Counted from the stretch's first letter, positions 51,633 to 60,879 are shown. The stretch: DNA of 64,000 bases from JABMMZ01 sp040403495 (GCA_040403495.1 JBBAKM010000006.1:1-64000); one strand, 5' to 3'. Notes: generated by a model not told the origin, from the sequence alone. Translations and numbers: made by a program.

Positions 51633-54230
51633 ATGAACATTAATAAATTCACAATAAAAGCCCAAGAGTGCATTCAATCAGCACAACAATTGGCATTTGA
51701 AAACAACCATCCTACCATTGAAAACGCTCACATATTAAAGGGCATTTTGGAAAATGACGATGAAATCTGTTCCTATCTTTTCAGTAAAGTTGGGGCCAAT
51801 TTAAACCGTGTTAAAATAGCAAACGATGCCATCTTAAATGGATATCCTAAAGTCAGTGGAGCTCCTAATCAAACACTTTCTAATTCTAGTTCAAATACAT
51901 TAATGTATGCTGAGAAGATGATGAAAGAAATGGGAGATGAATATGTTTCAGTTGAACATCTCATTTTATCGTTAATAAACAATAATGACAACGTTGGCAA
52001 CCTAATGAAGGATGCTGGCATCAAATTGAGTGATGCTAAAAAAGCAATTTTAGAACTTAAGGGAGACAGTAAAGTAAGTTCGCAAGGTGGTGGAGAGCAA
52101 TACAATGCTTTAAAAAAATATGGATTAAATCTTAACCAAATGGCTTCTCAAGGCAAACTTGACCCTGTCATTGGACGCGATGAAGAAATCAGAAGAGTCC
52201 TTCAAATTTTAAGTCGTAGAACCAAAAATAATCCTGTATTAATAGGCGAACCTGGAGTAGGTAAAACAGCAATTGCTGAGGGATTGGCAAGAAGAATCGT
52301 TCAAGGAGATGTACCTGAAAATTTAAAAACCAAAACTATTTATAGTTTGGATATGGGTGCATTAATAGCTGGTGCAAAATACAAAGGGGAATTTGAGGAG
52401 CGATTAAAAGCAGTTGTAAACGAAGTAATTAAAAGCAATGGTGAAATTATCTTATTTATAGATGAAATACACACCTTAGTAGGAGCTGGAAAAAGTGAAG
52501 GCGCAATGGATGCGGCCAACATATTAAAACCTGCTTTGGCAAGAGGAGAACTTAAATCGATAGGTGCAACTACGCTTGCTGAGTATCAAAAATACATTGA
52601 AAATGACAAAGCATTAGAAAGACGTTTTCAAAAAGTAATGGTCGAAGAACCTGATATTCAAGATGCTATTTCTATTTTACGTGGATTGAAAGAGAGATAT
52701 GAAGTCCATCACAAAGTAAGAATAAAGGACGAAGCCATTATCAATGCTGTTGAATTGTCGGCCCGATATATCAGTGACCGTTTTTTACCCGACAAAGCTA
52801 TTGACTTGTTGGATGAAGCGGCCTCAAAACTCAGAATTGAAATAGATTCATTGCCTGAGGAATTGGACGAAATGAACAGAAAAATAATGCAATTAGAGAT
52901 TGAGAGAGAAGCCATTAAAAAAGAAAATGATACTGACAAGTTAGAAAAGCTCAACATAGAATTAGCCAATTTGAATGAAAACCGCTCGACTTTGAATGCC
53001 CGTTGGAAAAGAGAAAAAGAGGTTGTTGAATCGATTCAAACAGCAAAAGGACAGATTGAACAATTCAAATACGAGGCAGACCAAGCGGAAAGAAATGGAG
53101 ATTTTGGAAAAGTAGCTGAATTGAGATATGGAAAAATTAAGGAAGTAGAAAACCAAGTAATTGAATTACAATCAAAGTTAGCCGATATACAAAGCGACAA
53201 ACCTATGGTAAAAGAAGAGGTTGACGCTGAGGATATTGCAGAAGTGGTGAGTAAGTGGACTGGTATTCCGGTGAACAGAATGTTGCAAAGTGAACGAGAA
53301 AAACTAATTCATTTGGAAGCCGAATTACACCAAAGGGTTGTTGGACAAGATGAAGCTATAGCTGCCATTTCAGATGCGGTTAGAAGAAGTAGAGCTGGAT
53401 TACAAGACCCAAAAAGACCTATAGGATCGTTTATATTTTTAGGAACAACAGGGGTAGGTAAAACAGAATTAGCCAAAGCATTGGCATCCTTTTTATTCAA
53501 TGATGACAATGCCATGGTTAGAATAGACATGAGTGAATACCAAGAAAAACACACTGTAAGTCGATTGATTGGAGCACCTCCGGGATATGTTGGTTATGAT
53601 GAAGGCGGACAATTAACCGAGGCCGTTAGAAGAAGACCATACTCTGTAGTGTTGTTAGATGAGATAGAGAAAGCACATCCAGATGTGTTTAACATTTTGC
53701 TTCAAGTGTTAGATGATGGCAGATTAACGGATAACAAAGGACGTACTGCCAATTTCAGAAATACAATAGTGATTATGACTAGTAATATCGGTTCTCATAT
53801 TATTCAGGAAAACTTTGAATTAATAAACGATGACAACAAACTTGATGTAATGGCTAAAACCAAAAGTGAAGTTTATCAAGCATTAAAGAATACGATTCGA
53901 CCAGAGTTTTTGAATAGAATAGATGAAGTCATTATGTTTGAGCCTTTAAGTCGAGAACACATCCATGAAATCGTTAAAATTCAAATGAATTCAATAACCA
54001 AACAACTTAAAGAGAGTGGTTTCGATATAGAAATAACCGAAGAAGCTATTGATTGGTTGGCACAATTGGGATATGACCCACAATTTGGGGCGCGTCCAAT
54101 GAAACGAGTACTTCAAAAAAGAGTATTAAATGAATTGTCTAAGAAAATTTTAATGAATGAAATCAAGAAAGAGGACATAATTGTTGTAGATGCAATTGAG
54201 AATCAGATTATTTTCAGAAATAAACTTTAG
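51633..54230 (+). CDS. clpB: ATP-dependent chaperone ClpB (disaggregase)
   Basis: ClpB pulls polypeptides out of aggregates with DnaK. The 865-residue protein has the Clp N-terminal double repeat (about 1-145), the first AAA+ domain (GEPGVGKTA Walker A; LFIDEIHTLVGAGKSEG Walker B), the long coiled-coil middle domain (about 405-530), and the second AAA+ domain (GTTGVGKTE; VVLLDEIEKAHPDV). The absence of a ClpP-binding IGL loop and the presence of the middle domain mark it as ClpB, not ClpA/ClpC. The ATG at 51633 is preferred to an upstream TTG at 51609 that is part of a -7-like TAATATTTG. No CIRCE box is visible. Its stop lies 1 base from the convergent monooxygenase gene. Confidence 0.97.
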   Translation: MNINKFTIKAQECIQSAQQLAFENNHPTIENAHILKGILENDDEICSYLFSKVGANLNRVKIANDAILNGYPKVSGAPNQTLSNSSSNTLMYAEKMMKEMGDEYVSVEHLILSLINNNDNVGNLMKDAGIKLSDAKKAILELKGDSKVSSQGGGEQYNALKKYGLNLNQMASQGKLDPVIGRDEEIRRVLQILSRRTKNNPVLIGEPGVGKTAIAEGLARRIVQGDVPENLKTKTIYSLDMGALIAGAKYKGEFEERLKAVVNEVIKSNGEIILFIDEIHTLVGAGKSEGAMDAANILKPALARGELKSIGATTLAEYQKYIENDKALERRFQKVMVEEPDIQDAISILRGLKERYEVHHKVRIKDEAIINAVELSARYISDRFLPDKAIDLLDEAASKLRIEIDSLPEELDEMNRKIMQLEIEREAIKKENDTDKLEKLNIELANLNENRSTLNARWKREKEVVESIQTAKGQIEQFKYEADQAERNGDFGKVAELRYGKIKEVENQVIELQSKLADIQSDKPMVKEEVDAEDIAEVVSKWTGIPVNRMLQSEREKLIHLEAELHQRVVGQDEAIAAISDAVRRSRAGLQDPKRPIGSFIFLGTTGVGKTELAKALASFLFNDDNAMVRIDMSEYQEKHTVSRLIGAPPGYVGYDEGGQLTEAVRRRPYSVVLLDEIEKAHPDVFNILLQVLDDGRLTDNKGRTANFRNTIVIMTSNIGSHIIQENFELINDDNKLDVMAKTKSEVYQALKNTIRPEFLNRIDEVIMFEPLSREHIHEIVKIQMNSITKQLKESGFDIEITEEAIDWLAQLGYDPQFGARPMKRVLQKRVLNELSKKILMNEIKKEDIIVVDAIENQIIFRNKL

Positions 54231-54231
54231 A

Positions 54232-55572
54232 CTAAGGTTCTAAACTGATGTTTTCATCCCCATCCTCGTAATTCATATAAGTGATAATAAACTGAAGCAT
54301 TTCATCGGTGGTGCGCATACTAGCACCACCGTTTTCAAGTCTTTCGGCAATCTTTTGTGGTGGTTTATTGGGATTATTTGGATTGGCTGAGGTATTATCA
54401 AAAGAGGCATTTACAATAATTCTACTGCCTTTAGGAATTTTAACAGGCTTTTTAAATGTGTAGAAATATTGCCATTGAAAGCGCCATTTAGGAATTTCAA
54501 TTAAGGGAATTGTGTCACCATTTGGTTTAACTGCAAAAGCTTTAAATGATTTACCAATGAGGTGCATGTGTGGGTTAATCGTTAGTACAGAAATGGAATT
54601 ATAAATGGTAATTTCGCTAACATGATTGCTTATTTTATTGGGAGGTACAACCAAAGGTGGAACTATAGGAGACACACCATTTGTCCCCAACATCAGCTCA
54701 TAAGTATTTCTTTTAATAGGTTTATCGGTAAAATACAAATACAGTTTAGAGCTATCGGTTAGTCGTTTTGAGGAAGGTCCATAGTGAATATCATTGCCTA
54801 CGAAAGCCCCATTTTTTTTAAGCACAAACCCTCCTATTCCATCCGGATATTTAACACCAAAAGAACCTGGAAGATAGTTTACCGCAGAATGAATTCTCTC
54901 AGGAGTTGTTTGGTCGTTGTTCAACAATTTAAGTTGAGCAAATTCATTTATAAAATCAGGAGATTCAATAGAAGCAACTCTATTTCCATCAAAAGGATTG
55001 GTTAAATCATTAAAACCCAAATAATGACCATTGAAATGATGGACAACCTTTTTTTGTCCGGGAATAAATTCTACAGCTTTTACAATTCTTTCTTTATCAA
55101 TTTGATAAGGAATTTTAACAGTTAAAAACTGGTCTAACTGATTGGGCAATATATCAATAGGCGGTAATGAAATAACCATATCCGGTTTACCTAAAATCGA
55201 TTGATACACTGGAAAATCAGGTGTTTTTAAACCCGAAGTATCTCCTGCTTTAGCTCCAGATTTATACCAATCTTGAATGAGTTGTATGTCATTTTCTGAC
55301 AGAACGCGTTCATTGACAAAGTGAGAATACTGAGGATTTGCAGGCCATGGTGGCATATATCTAGATTGGGTAACAAATGCTACCATTTTCGCTCTTTTTT
55401 TTACGTCGTGAAAAGTAATTAACGAAAAAGGTGCACCACCATTAGGATTATGACAAGGAGTACAATTTTGATTAATAATAGGTGCTATATCCTTAGAAAA
55501 CGTAATGTCATTGCATGAAAAAAAGACACTACATAGGCTCAATAAAACACCCGACAGCTTTGGTTTGGACAT
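54232..55572 (-). CDS. Heme c / copper type II monooxygenase lipoprotein
   Basis: The 446-residue exported lipoprotein (lipobox VFFSC, Cys20) has two parts. Near residues 36-41 it carries a heme c attachment site CTPCH. The rest matches the copper type II ascorbate-dependent monooxygenase fold (peptidylglycine alpha-hydroxylating monooxygenase, dopamine beta-monooxygenase): H178 and H179 in VVHHFNGHY, H263 in DIHYG, H335 and H337 in NPHMHLIGK, and the methionine ligand M425 in DEMLQF. All six ligands of PHM (two at CuH, one at CuM histidine triad and the Met) are therefore present. The substrate is unknown. It overlaps the thioredoxin-like gene by 44 bases, so the two are coupled. Confidence 0.82.
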   Translation of the reverse strand: MSKPKLSGVLLSLCSVFFSCNDITFSKDIAPIINQNCTPCHNPNGGAPFSLITFHDVKKRAKMVAFVTQSRYMPPWPANPQYSHFVNERVLSENDIQLIQDWYKSGAKAGDTSGLKTPDFPVYQSILGKPDMVISLPPIDILPNQLDQFLTVKIPYQIDKERIVKAVEFIPGQKKVVHHFNGHYLGFNDLTNPFDGNRVASIESPDFINEFAQLKLLNNDQTTPERIHSAVNYLPGSFGVKYPDGIGGFVLKKNGAFVGNDIHYGPSSKRLTDSSKLYLYFTDKPIKRNTYELMLGTNGVSPIVPPLVVPPNKISNHVSEITIYNSISVLTINPHMHLIGKSFKAFAVKPNGDTIPLIEIPKWRFQWQYFYTFKKPVKIPKGSRIIVNASFDNTSANPNNPNKPPQKIAERLENGGASMRTTDEMLQFIITYMNYEDGDENISLEP

Positions 55573-56059
55573 CCTTAATAGGTTCATTTTTCATCAGCGA
55601 ATTTAAGGCATTTGACAAATAATCTATATATATTTTTGATTGAATGACTCCCAATTCAGTAAATCGGTCATCCAACAAACCGCTGTAAACGATTTTTTTA
55701 TTTTGAGCAACTACAACTTGTGGGGTTACTTCAGGTTTAAAGGCATTGTAAATTTCCAATTGTGAGTCAATAATAATTTGTGAGGATTTAATTGAGTCGG
55801 AATGAAGGAAAGACAGGCGACTTTCCATGTTTTGATCATCATAAAAAATATAATAAAATTGTACAAGTGGATACTGTTTTTGGTAAAAAGAGAATCGTCC
55901 AACTAATCGGTTACAAAGTGGACATTCGGTATTGAGGAAAAAGTAAACTGAAGTTGAATCAGACCATTCAAACGGCTGACTATTAGCCAACTTAGTTTCA
56001 GGCTTATGGCATGACAATAGCAAAAAAACCAATAAAAGATAAAAAAAAGATTTAGGCAT
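55529..56059 (-). CDS. Thioredoxin-like lipoprotein
   Basis: The 176-residue protein has a lipoprotein signal (lipobox LLLSC, Cys17) and a thioredoxin fold around the redox motif TECPLCN (C46 and C49, CxxC). Downstream it has YIFYDDQN and EVTPQVVVAQNKKIVYSG, where the cis-proline TP after the CxxC is a thioredoxin mark. The C-terminus ends VGCFIEPM, which overlaps the start of the monooxygenase gene. It could keep cysteines or heme c cysteines reduced during maturation of its neighbour. It is divergent from the ECF sigma factor gene, with only 36 bases between them. Confidence 0.8.
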   Translation of the reverse strand: MPKSFFYLLLVFLLLSCHKPETKLANSQPFEWSDSTSVYFFLNTECPLCNRLVGRFSFYQKQYPLVQFYYIFYDDQNMESRLSFLHSDSIKSSQIIIDSQLEIYNAFKPEVTPQVVVAQNKKIVYSGLLDDRFTELGVIQSKIYIDYLSNALNSLMKNEPIKDVQTKAVGCFIEPM

Positions 56060-56095
56060 TAAACTATTTCACATTAACTTCGTCAAAAGTAAAGA

Positions 56096-56656
56096 TTGAG
56101 AAACAAAGAAACAATTTCGGACAATGATTTATTCAAAGAATTTGTAAATAACGGCAAAGCAAACCATCTATTCAATGAAATTATTAACCGATTTAAGTAT
56201 AAAATTTATCACCAAGCCAGAAGGATTGTTCTAATCCATCAGGATGCTGATGAAGTTTGTCAATTGGTTTTTATTAAGTTGTGGAAACATGCAGATAGTT
56301 TTAAATTTCAAAGTCAGTTAAGCAGTTTTATTTACAGAATAACCTACAATGAATCAATCAGTTTACTAAAAAGGAATCAGAAGCACTACAATATTGATGA
56401 TTATTTGGACAAAGATGGGCAATATCAATCGATGGTTACACAAGGAGAAACAATTTCTTCAGATGAGATTTTTAAAAATCTGATTTCCGCAACTTTAACA
56501 TTGCCAGAAAAACAAAGGCTTGTATTCAATTACCGCTACTTTGATGAATTGAGTTACAAAGAAATAAGTGACATAACAGGAACAAGTGAGAGCGCTTTAA
56601 AAGCAAGTTATCATTTTGCTGTAGAAAAAATAAAGAAAATAATCAATCCAGATTAA
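56096..56656 (+). CDS. ECF-type RNA polymerase sigma factor
   Basis: The 186-residue sigma-70 family factor of extracytoplasmic-function type has region 2 (LFNEIINRFKYKIYHQARR ... DADEVCQLVFIKLWKHADSF, with the VCQLVFIKLW -10 binding helix) and region 4 (LPEKQRLVFNYRYFDELSYKEISDITGTSESALKASYHFAVEKIKK read in parts) separated by a short linker. It begins with TTG at 56096, the only start-like codon after the in-frame stop TAA at 56090. The next gene, a small membrane protein, starts 15 bases after the stop. A common Bacteroidota sigma/anti-sigma/Spy-like cassette. Confidence 0.9.
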   Translation: MRNKETISDNDLFKEFVNNGKANHLFNEIINRFKYKIYHQARRIVLIHQDADEVCQLVFIKLWKHADSFKFQSQLSSFIYRITYNESISLLKRNQKHYNIDDYLDKDGQYQSMVTQGETISSDEIFKNLISATLTLPEKQRLVFNYRYFDELSYKEISDITGTSESALKASYHFAVEKIKKIINPD

Positions 56657-56671
56657 ACTTTTACTAAACGA

Positions 56672-57088
56672 ATGAGTCAAAATACAAACAACATGAAAGA
56701 AAACAAACCAATATCACAATTTGAATTCAATACCCCACCGGAGTATTTCAATCAGTTGAATGATGTAATTTTAAATCGCTTAGAAACTGAAAAGAATAAC
56801 ACGGGTAAACTATTTAAAATTAGATTAATACAATGGTCGGTTGCAGCCTCTGTTGTTTTAATGATAGGCGTTGCTTTATATGGCTACAACACTCAAAATA
56901 CAGCTCCATTAGTAAGCATAAACAATATAGAAACGAGTGAAATAGAATCCTATTTAGAAACGAATGAAATAAGCGAAGAAGACCTGATAGAATCGCTTGA
57001 CATCTCGGAGTTTTCATTAAACGAAGAAACACAATACAACGATATTTTAGAAGATGTTGACGACGATTTGCTTTATCAATACGAATAA
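56672..57088 (+). CDS. Small single-pass membrane protein (anti-sigma candidate)
   Basis: The 138-residue protein has a short basic cytoplasmic part with the motif EFNTPPEYFNQLNDVILNRL (about 15-35), one membrane helix (about 52-70, WSVAASVVLMIGVALYGY), and an acidic periplasmic tail with repeated Glu and Asp (net strongly negative). In these cassettes the protein following the ECF sigma gene is generally an inner-membrane anti-sigma factor or its relative, and the topology fits. It lacks a recognisable zinc anti-sigma motif. Its start codon lies 15 bases after the sigma factor stop. Confidence 0.7.
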   Translation: MSQNTNNMKENKPISQFEFNTPPEYFNQLNDVILNRLETEKNNTGKLFKIRLIQWSVAASVVLMIGVALYGYNTQNTAPLVSINNIETSEIESYLETNEISEEDLIESLDISEFSLNEETQYNDILEDVDDDLLYQYE

Positions 57089-57100
57089 TTAACAAACAAA

Positions 57101-57598
57101 ATGAACATACAAAATCAATTTAAAAGAATGGTATTAATGGGCTTAATAATGTTAAGCACTTTGAATTTAATGTCCCAAAAAGGTCAAGGCGCTAAACACG
57201 ATAATAAAGAAGCCAAACATGAAAAAATGAAAGTTCTATTTAAGCAGTATCTGAATGATAAGTTAGCATTAACAGAAACTGAGAAAAAAGGATTTTGGCC
57301 AATTTTTGATGAATACAAAAAGAAAGAAAAAGAACTAAAAGATTCTTTCAGAAAAAAATACAAACCCAACAGTATTCCGTTTATGGACGACAAGCAAGCG
57401 GAAGCCTATCTCAATGATTTTTTTCAATTAAATGAGAATATTAATCAACTTTACAAGGAAACCACAATAAAACTTAAGAAGGTAATTCCTATTAAAAAAG
57501 TGGCGATGATTCCACATACAGAAAGGGAATTCAAAAAGGAGTTGTTAAAGAAAATGCGAGAAAAAGGTCAAGCCCCTCCTCCACCTGACGAAGAATGA
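57101..57598 (+). CDS. Spy/CpxP-like periplasmic protein of an ECF cassette
   Basis: The 165-residue exported protein has a signal peptide (about 10-27), then an all-helical basic body with EKMKVLFKQYLNDKLALTETEKKGFWPIFDEYKKKEKELKDSF read in parts, a Spy/CpxP-type LTETE repeat motif. It resembles the protein often annotated as sensor of ECF-type sigma factor in Bacteroidota. The C-terminus has an Ala-Pro-Pro-Pro-Pro run (GQAPPPPDEE), a sequence that EF-P would help translate. It is the third gene of the sigma cassette, 12 bases behind the second. The ligand is unknown. Confidence 0.75.
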   Translation: MNIQNQFKRMVLMGLIMLSTLNLMSQKGQGAKHDNKEAKHEKMKVLFKQYLNDKLALTETEKKGFWPIFDEYKKKEKELKDSFRKKYKPNSIPFMDDKQAEAYLNDFFQLNENINQLYKETTIKLKKVIPIKKVAMIPHTEREFKKELLKKMREKGQAPPPPDEE

Positions 57599-57638
57599 TA
57601 CTTGTATATTTGTAAACAAAAAGATTTAAATATTTTCA

Positions 57639-58511
57639 ATGAGAACATTTCTAACCAATAATTACAAAATCAATTGTATAAAATTATTCATAATGTTGTT
57701 TTTGTTCTCTTGTAACAAAAAAAACACTTTAGAACCTTCGTCTCCTGCAAGTTATAGGATTACAAGAACAATAAATTATAACAATATTGACGTTGATGTG
57801 ATAATCGACAAACCTGCATTAAATGATGTTGATGTCTTATTGGTATTTCATGGCACTGTATTGTATGACAGTAGCTTAATGACTGCAGCCAATAATACAC
57901 TTGACAAATTCAAGGATATATTAAATAGAAAAGATATGATGATTGTAAGTGTAGCATATCAGCAAGAAAATATTTTATTCGGCGATAACATTGTTCAAGG
58001 TGAAGCTGCCTTGTTATGGTTGAAAAATAAAGCAAGTCAAGAATTAGGCATCAATGTAAAAAAAGTATTCTTAGGTGGACATTCACAGGGTGGCTATATG
58101 GTAACAAGACTAAATACAATGTATCAAACAAATGGTGTAATAGCTAACGCTCCGGGCCCTTTAAACCTTGTGTACAGATGTCAACTAGAGGAAAATGATC
58201 AAATCCAATCAGGTAGTGTCTGCACTAAACTTAAAAACATGTATGGCTTAACAAGCAACAATAGCAATGCCTACTTCCAAAGATCATTACTTAATTTCAC
58301 AAATGGATTCAAGTCTGATATTTTATTTATTCAAGGACTAAATGACTCACCTATTCAAATGTATTCATGGCCAACTTTTAAACAAGAGGTATTAAACTGT
58401 ACAAATTGTAAAAATAGACAGTTTGTAGAGATTGTTGTTGGTGAACATGGCGCTCTGTTTGTTAGTCCAATAGCAAAGATTGAATTTAATAACTTTATAA
58501 ATAATCATTAA
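57639..58511 (+). CDS. Exported alpha/beta hydrolase (lipoprotein)
   Basis: The 290-residue protein has a lipoprotein-like signal (lipobox LFLFSC at about 21-26). The alpha/beta hydrolase fold is clear: the oxyanion region VFHGTVLYD, nucleophile motif GGHSQGGYMVTRL (serine), an acidic residue in QGLNDSPIQMY, and the histidine in VGEHGALF. Cysteine pairs near 188-197 (YRCQLEEN ... SGSVCTK) and CTNC suggest disulfides, as in secreted esterases or lipases. The substrate is unknown. It stands alone behind the sigma cassette, after a 40-base gap. Confidence 0.78.
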   Translation: MRTFLTNNYKINCIKLFIMLFLFSCNKKNTLEPSSPASYRITRTINYNNIDVDVIIDKPALNDVDVLLVFHGTVLYDSSLMTAANNTLDKFKDILNRKDMMIVSVAYQQENILFGDNIVQGEAALLWLKNKASQELGINVKKVFLGGHSQGGYMVTRLNTMYQTNGVIANAPGPLNLVYRCQLEENDQIQSGSVCTKLKNMYGLTSNNSNAYFQRSLLNFTNGFKSDILFIQGLNDSPIQMYSWPTFKQEVLNCTNCKNRQFVEIVVGEHGALFVSPIAKIEFNNFINNH

Positions 58512-58620
58512 AGTAAAGCCAATTTACAAGAGAAAAACCAGATTAGTATTTTCGTTTGAGTAAAAACAATGAGTTTTCTTAAAATAATAACAACAAAATA
58601 ACAAGCGGTGAATAAAAATC

Positions 58621-60819
58621 TTAAAATGTCATTTCAAATGTAACAACAGCGATACGAGGCAAACCGACTCTAATACCTTGAGGTCTTCGGCTAGTAATGT
58701 ATCTTTCATTGGTCAAGTTTTTAACAGAACCTGTCAATTGAGCGTTTATTTTTTTAATCTTATAATACACATTAGCATCAAAAACTTTAAAAGCTTCAAT
58801 CATTCCTTCTCTGCCATCATTGCTTGGCACAATTGAATTTAATTCATCTCCAAATTGTTCACCTGTGAAGGATGCATTCGCTACAAAACCTAATCCCATT
58901 GGTAATTCATAATTCAATGAAGCAGTATGGAAATACTTAGGTGCATAAGGCGTATAATTATTTTTAATGTTAATTTGTTCAGACCCTGAATTGATAAATC
59001 TATCTTTGTTATAAAAAGCTTTAATAAACGAAAGATTGTTTTGAAAATGCAATTTTGACCTCGATTTTGACCTTAACATATTTAAGATATTCAACTTGTA
59101 AGAAGCCTCAATACCTTGATGAATTGTTTGTCCTCCATTAACTAGTCCAGCGCCTGTACCTCCAGATGATTCAGAAACGGGAATAATTTGGTTTTCAAAC
59201 TGCATGTAAAAGCCTGTTAATTCATAGGTTAGAAATTGTTTGAAAGTCCCCCTTGTTCCAACTTCGTAATTCCAGCTTTCTTCAGCATCCAACTGATAAA
59301 CAACCCCTTGTGCAGTTATTGCATCTTTCAAACGAGGAGGTGCAAACCCTTTATGCACCCCTGCAAATATCGTATTATTAGGTTTAATATTAAAGTTCAA
59401 ACCAGCTCCGGGGATTATGGTCATAATACTGTTTCCGGCAATTAAATTGGTATCAACTATTCTATTTACGTTATTAACTCTAAAAGTATTTCTAAGAATA
59501 TTTCTGTTATAATCATAATTTTCGAATCGAACACCTGCTGTAAAAATAATTTTAGAAGTCAATGAAATTTGATTGTGAACAAACGCGCTAAAGGCTTTAC
59601 CTGTTCTGATTTCATCTTCAACCAAATCCCCTGACTTAGCATCGTACTTTTTGCCATTTTTTCTTTGTTCAAAAGCTTTTTCGGCTAAATAACGAACCCC
59701 AACTTTTACTTCAGAAGCTCTTTTTAAGAACAAATATTCGTGATTCAACTTAGTCTCCATTCCAAAAACTTGAAATTGTCTATCCCTGTGTGCATTTTGA
59801 TTTCTCATGTAAATGGCACCATTTTCCACACTTGTATCTCCCCAAATCACACCTGTTTGATTGCTTGTTGATTTAGAGGAACTAAAGTCCTGACGTTGCC
59901 AATTTCTAGAGGTTGTGTAAGCATACACATTCGATTGTAAGGAAGTGTTTTTGCTAACTTTATACAGATGGGTTAAGCTTGAAGAGTATCTTCTAACTTT
60001 CAACAAGTCAGCCGGAGACATTAAAGTAAAATCCTGATTACCTTGATTAAACATGGTTTGTGTTAATCCAATATAAGTTGAATTAGAAACCTCATCATAA
60101 ACGCCCAACTTATATATTAAATCAGCCTTTTTATTTAGTTTTAAGAATAGTTTGGTATTAAAATCGGTAATTCCAAAGCTAACATACCCCAATTGATTGG
60201 CACGTTTGCGCATTATTGAAGTATTAATACCAACATTGTTATTAATTTTGGCACTGTGGTTTATAAGCAAATTAGCCAAAGCTCCACTACCAGCTGATAT
60301 TTTCACCTTTAATTCATTTTTATCAGGCATTCCTGAGGTCAGATAATTTACAACACCTCCTATTGTTTGAGGGCCATAGATAATTTGACCACTTCCTTTC
60401 ATTACTTCCAAACCAGACATTCTATCAATCACAGGAGAGTAATACAATTCAGGTTCGCCATAGGGATTAAGAGATACAGGAATTCCATCTTCAAGAACCA
60501 AAACACCACGACTTCTATCAGGGTCTAAACCTCTTATTCCAATATTAATTCTCATACCTACACCCTCTTCATCCACGACATGCACCCCTGCAAATTTCCT
60601 AAACATTTCATTGGCAGAAAGCGGGGCTATTAGTTTAAGGTCATTTTTGGATAATGAAGCCGTTGAACCCGGAACATTCCCTATAATACTGTTCGGTTTA
60701 CTTTTCTTGAAAATAATGGAACCAAGTTCATAGGTTGAATCATTATTCGTACTTAGTTTTTGAGAATAAATCGAATGACTAAATACAAAAAGAAAAAGAA
60801 AGCAAATGAAGCGTAGCAT
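58621..60819 (-). CDS. TonB-dependent receptor (FecA-like)
   Basis: This outer-membrane receptor imports ferric siderophores, heme or other nutrients with TonB energy. The 732-residue protein has a signal peptide (about 1-18, SHSIYSQ), a plug domain (about 45-150) with ANEMFRKFAGVHVVDEEG and LEVMKGSGQIIYGPQTIGGVVNYLTS, and a 22-strand beta-barrel ending in the C-terminal phenylalanine of VAVVTFEMTF-type strands. It lacks the N-terminal signaling or carboxypeptidase-like domain, so it is a simple receptor. RGLDPDRSRGVLVLEDGIPVSL fits the FecA/iron-citrate group. A 25-bp palindrome lies 61-85 bases upstream of its ATG, a candidate operator for a metal-responsive repressor. Confidence 0.92.
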   Translation of the reverse strand: MLRFICFLFLFVFSHSIYSQKLSTNNDSTYELGSIIFKKSKPNSIIGNVPGSTASLSKNDLKLIAPLSANEMFRKFAGVHVVDEEGVGMRINIGIRGLDPDRSRGVLVLEDGIPVSLNPYGEPELYYSPVIDRMSGLEVMKGSGQIIYGPQTIGGVVNYLTSGMPDKNELKVKISAGSGALANLLINHSAKINNNVGINTSIMRKRANQLGYVSFGITDFNTKLFLKLNKKADLIYKLGVYDEVSNSTYIGLTQTMFNQGNQDFTLMSPADLLKVRRYSSSLTHLYKVSKNTSLQSNVYAYTTSRNWQRQDFSSSKSTSNQTGVIWGDTSVENGAIYMRNQNAHRDRQFQVFGMETKLNHEYLFLKRASEVKVGVRYLAEKAFEQRKNGKKYDAKSGDLVEDEIRTGKAFSAFVHNQISLTSKIIFTAGVRFENYDYNRNILRNTFRVNNVNRIVDTNLIAGNSIMTIIPGAGLNFNIKPNNTIFAGVHKGFAPPRLKDAITAQGVVYQLDAEESWNYEVGTRGTFKQFLTYELTGFYMQFENQIIPVSESSGGTGAGLVNGGQTIHQGIEASYKLNILNMLRSKSRSKLHFQNNLSFIKAFYNKDRFINSGSEQINIKNNYTPYAPKYFHTASLNYELPMGLGFVANASFTGEQFGDELNSIVPSNDGREGMIEAFKVFDANVYYKIKKINAQLTGSVKNLTNERYITSRRPQGIRVGLPRIAVVTFEMTF

Positions 60820-60846
60820 TATTTAGATTGACTGCAAATTATGCTG

Positions 60847-60870
60847 CAACAATAAAACTTTTATTTGTTG
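60847..60870. promoter_or_regulatory. Imperfect inverted repeat in the TonB-receptor promoter region
   Basis: CAACAATAAAA and TTTTATTTGTTG face each other around a single base, with one base missing from one arm. It lies just upstream of a -7-like ATAATTTGC on the minus strand (about 60835-60843). It may be an operator or simply AT-rich dyad symmetry. Confidence 0.3.
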
Positions 60871-60879
60871 TTTTCAAAC

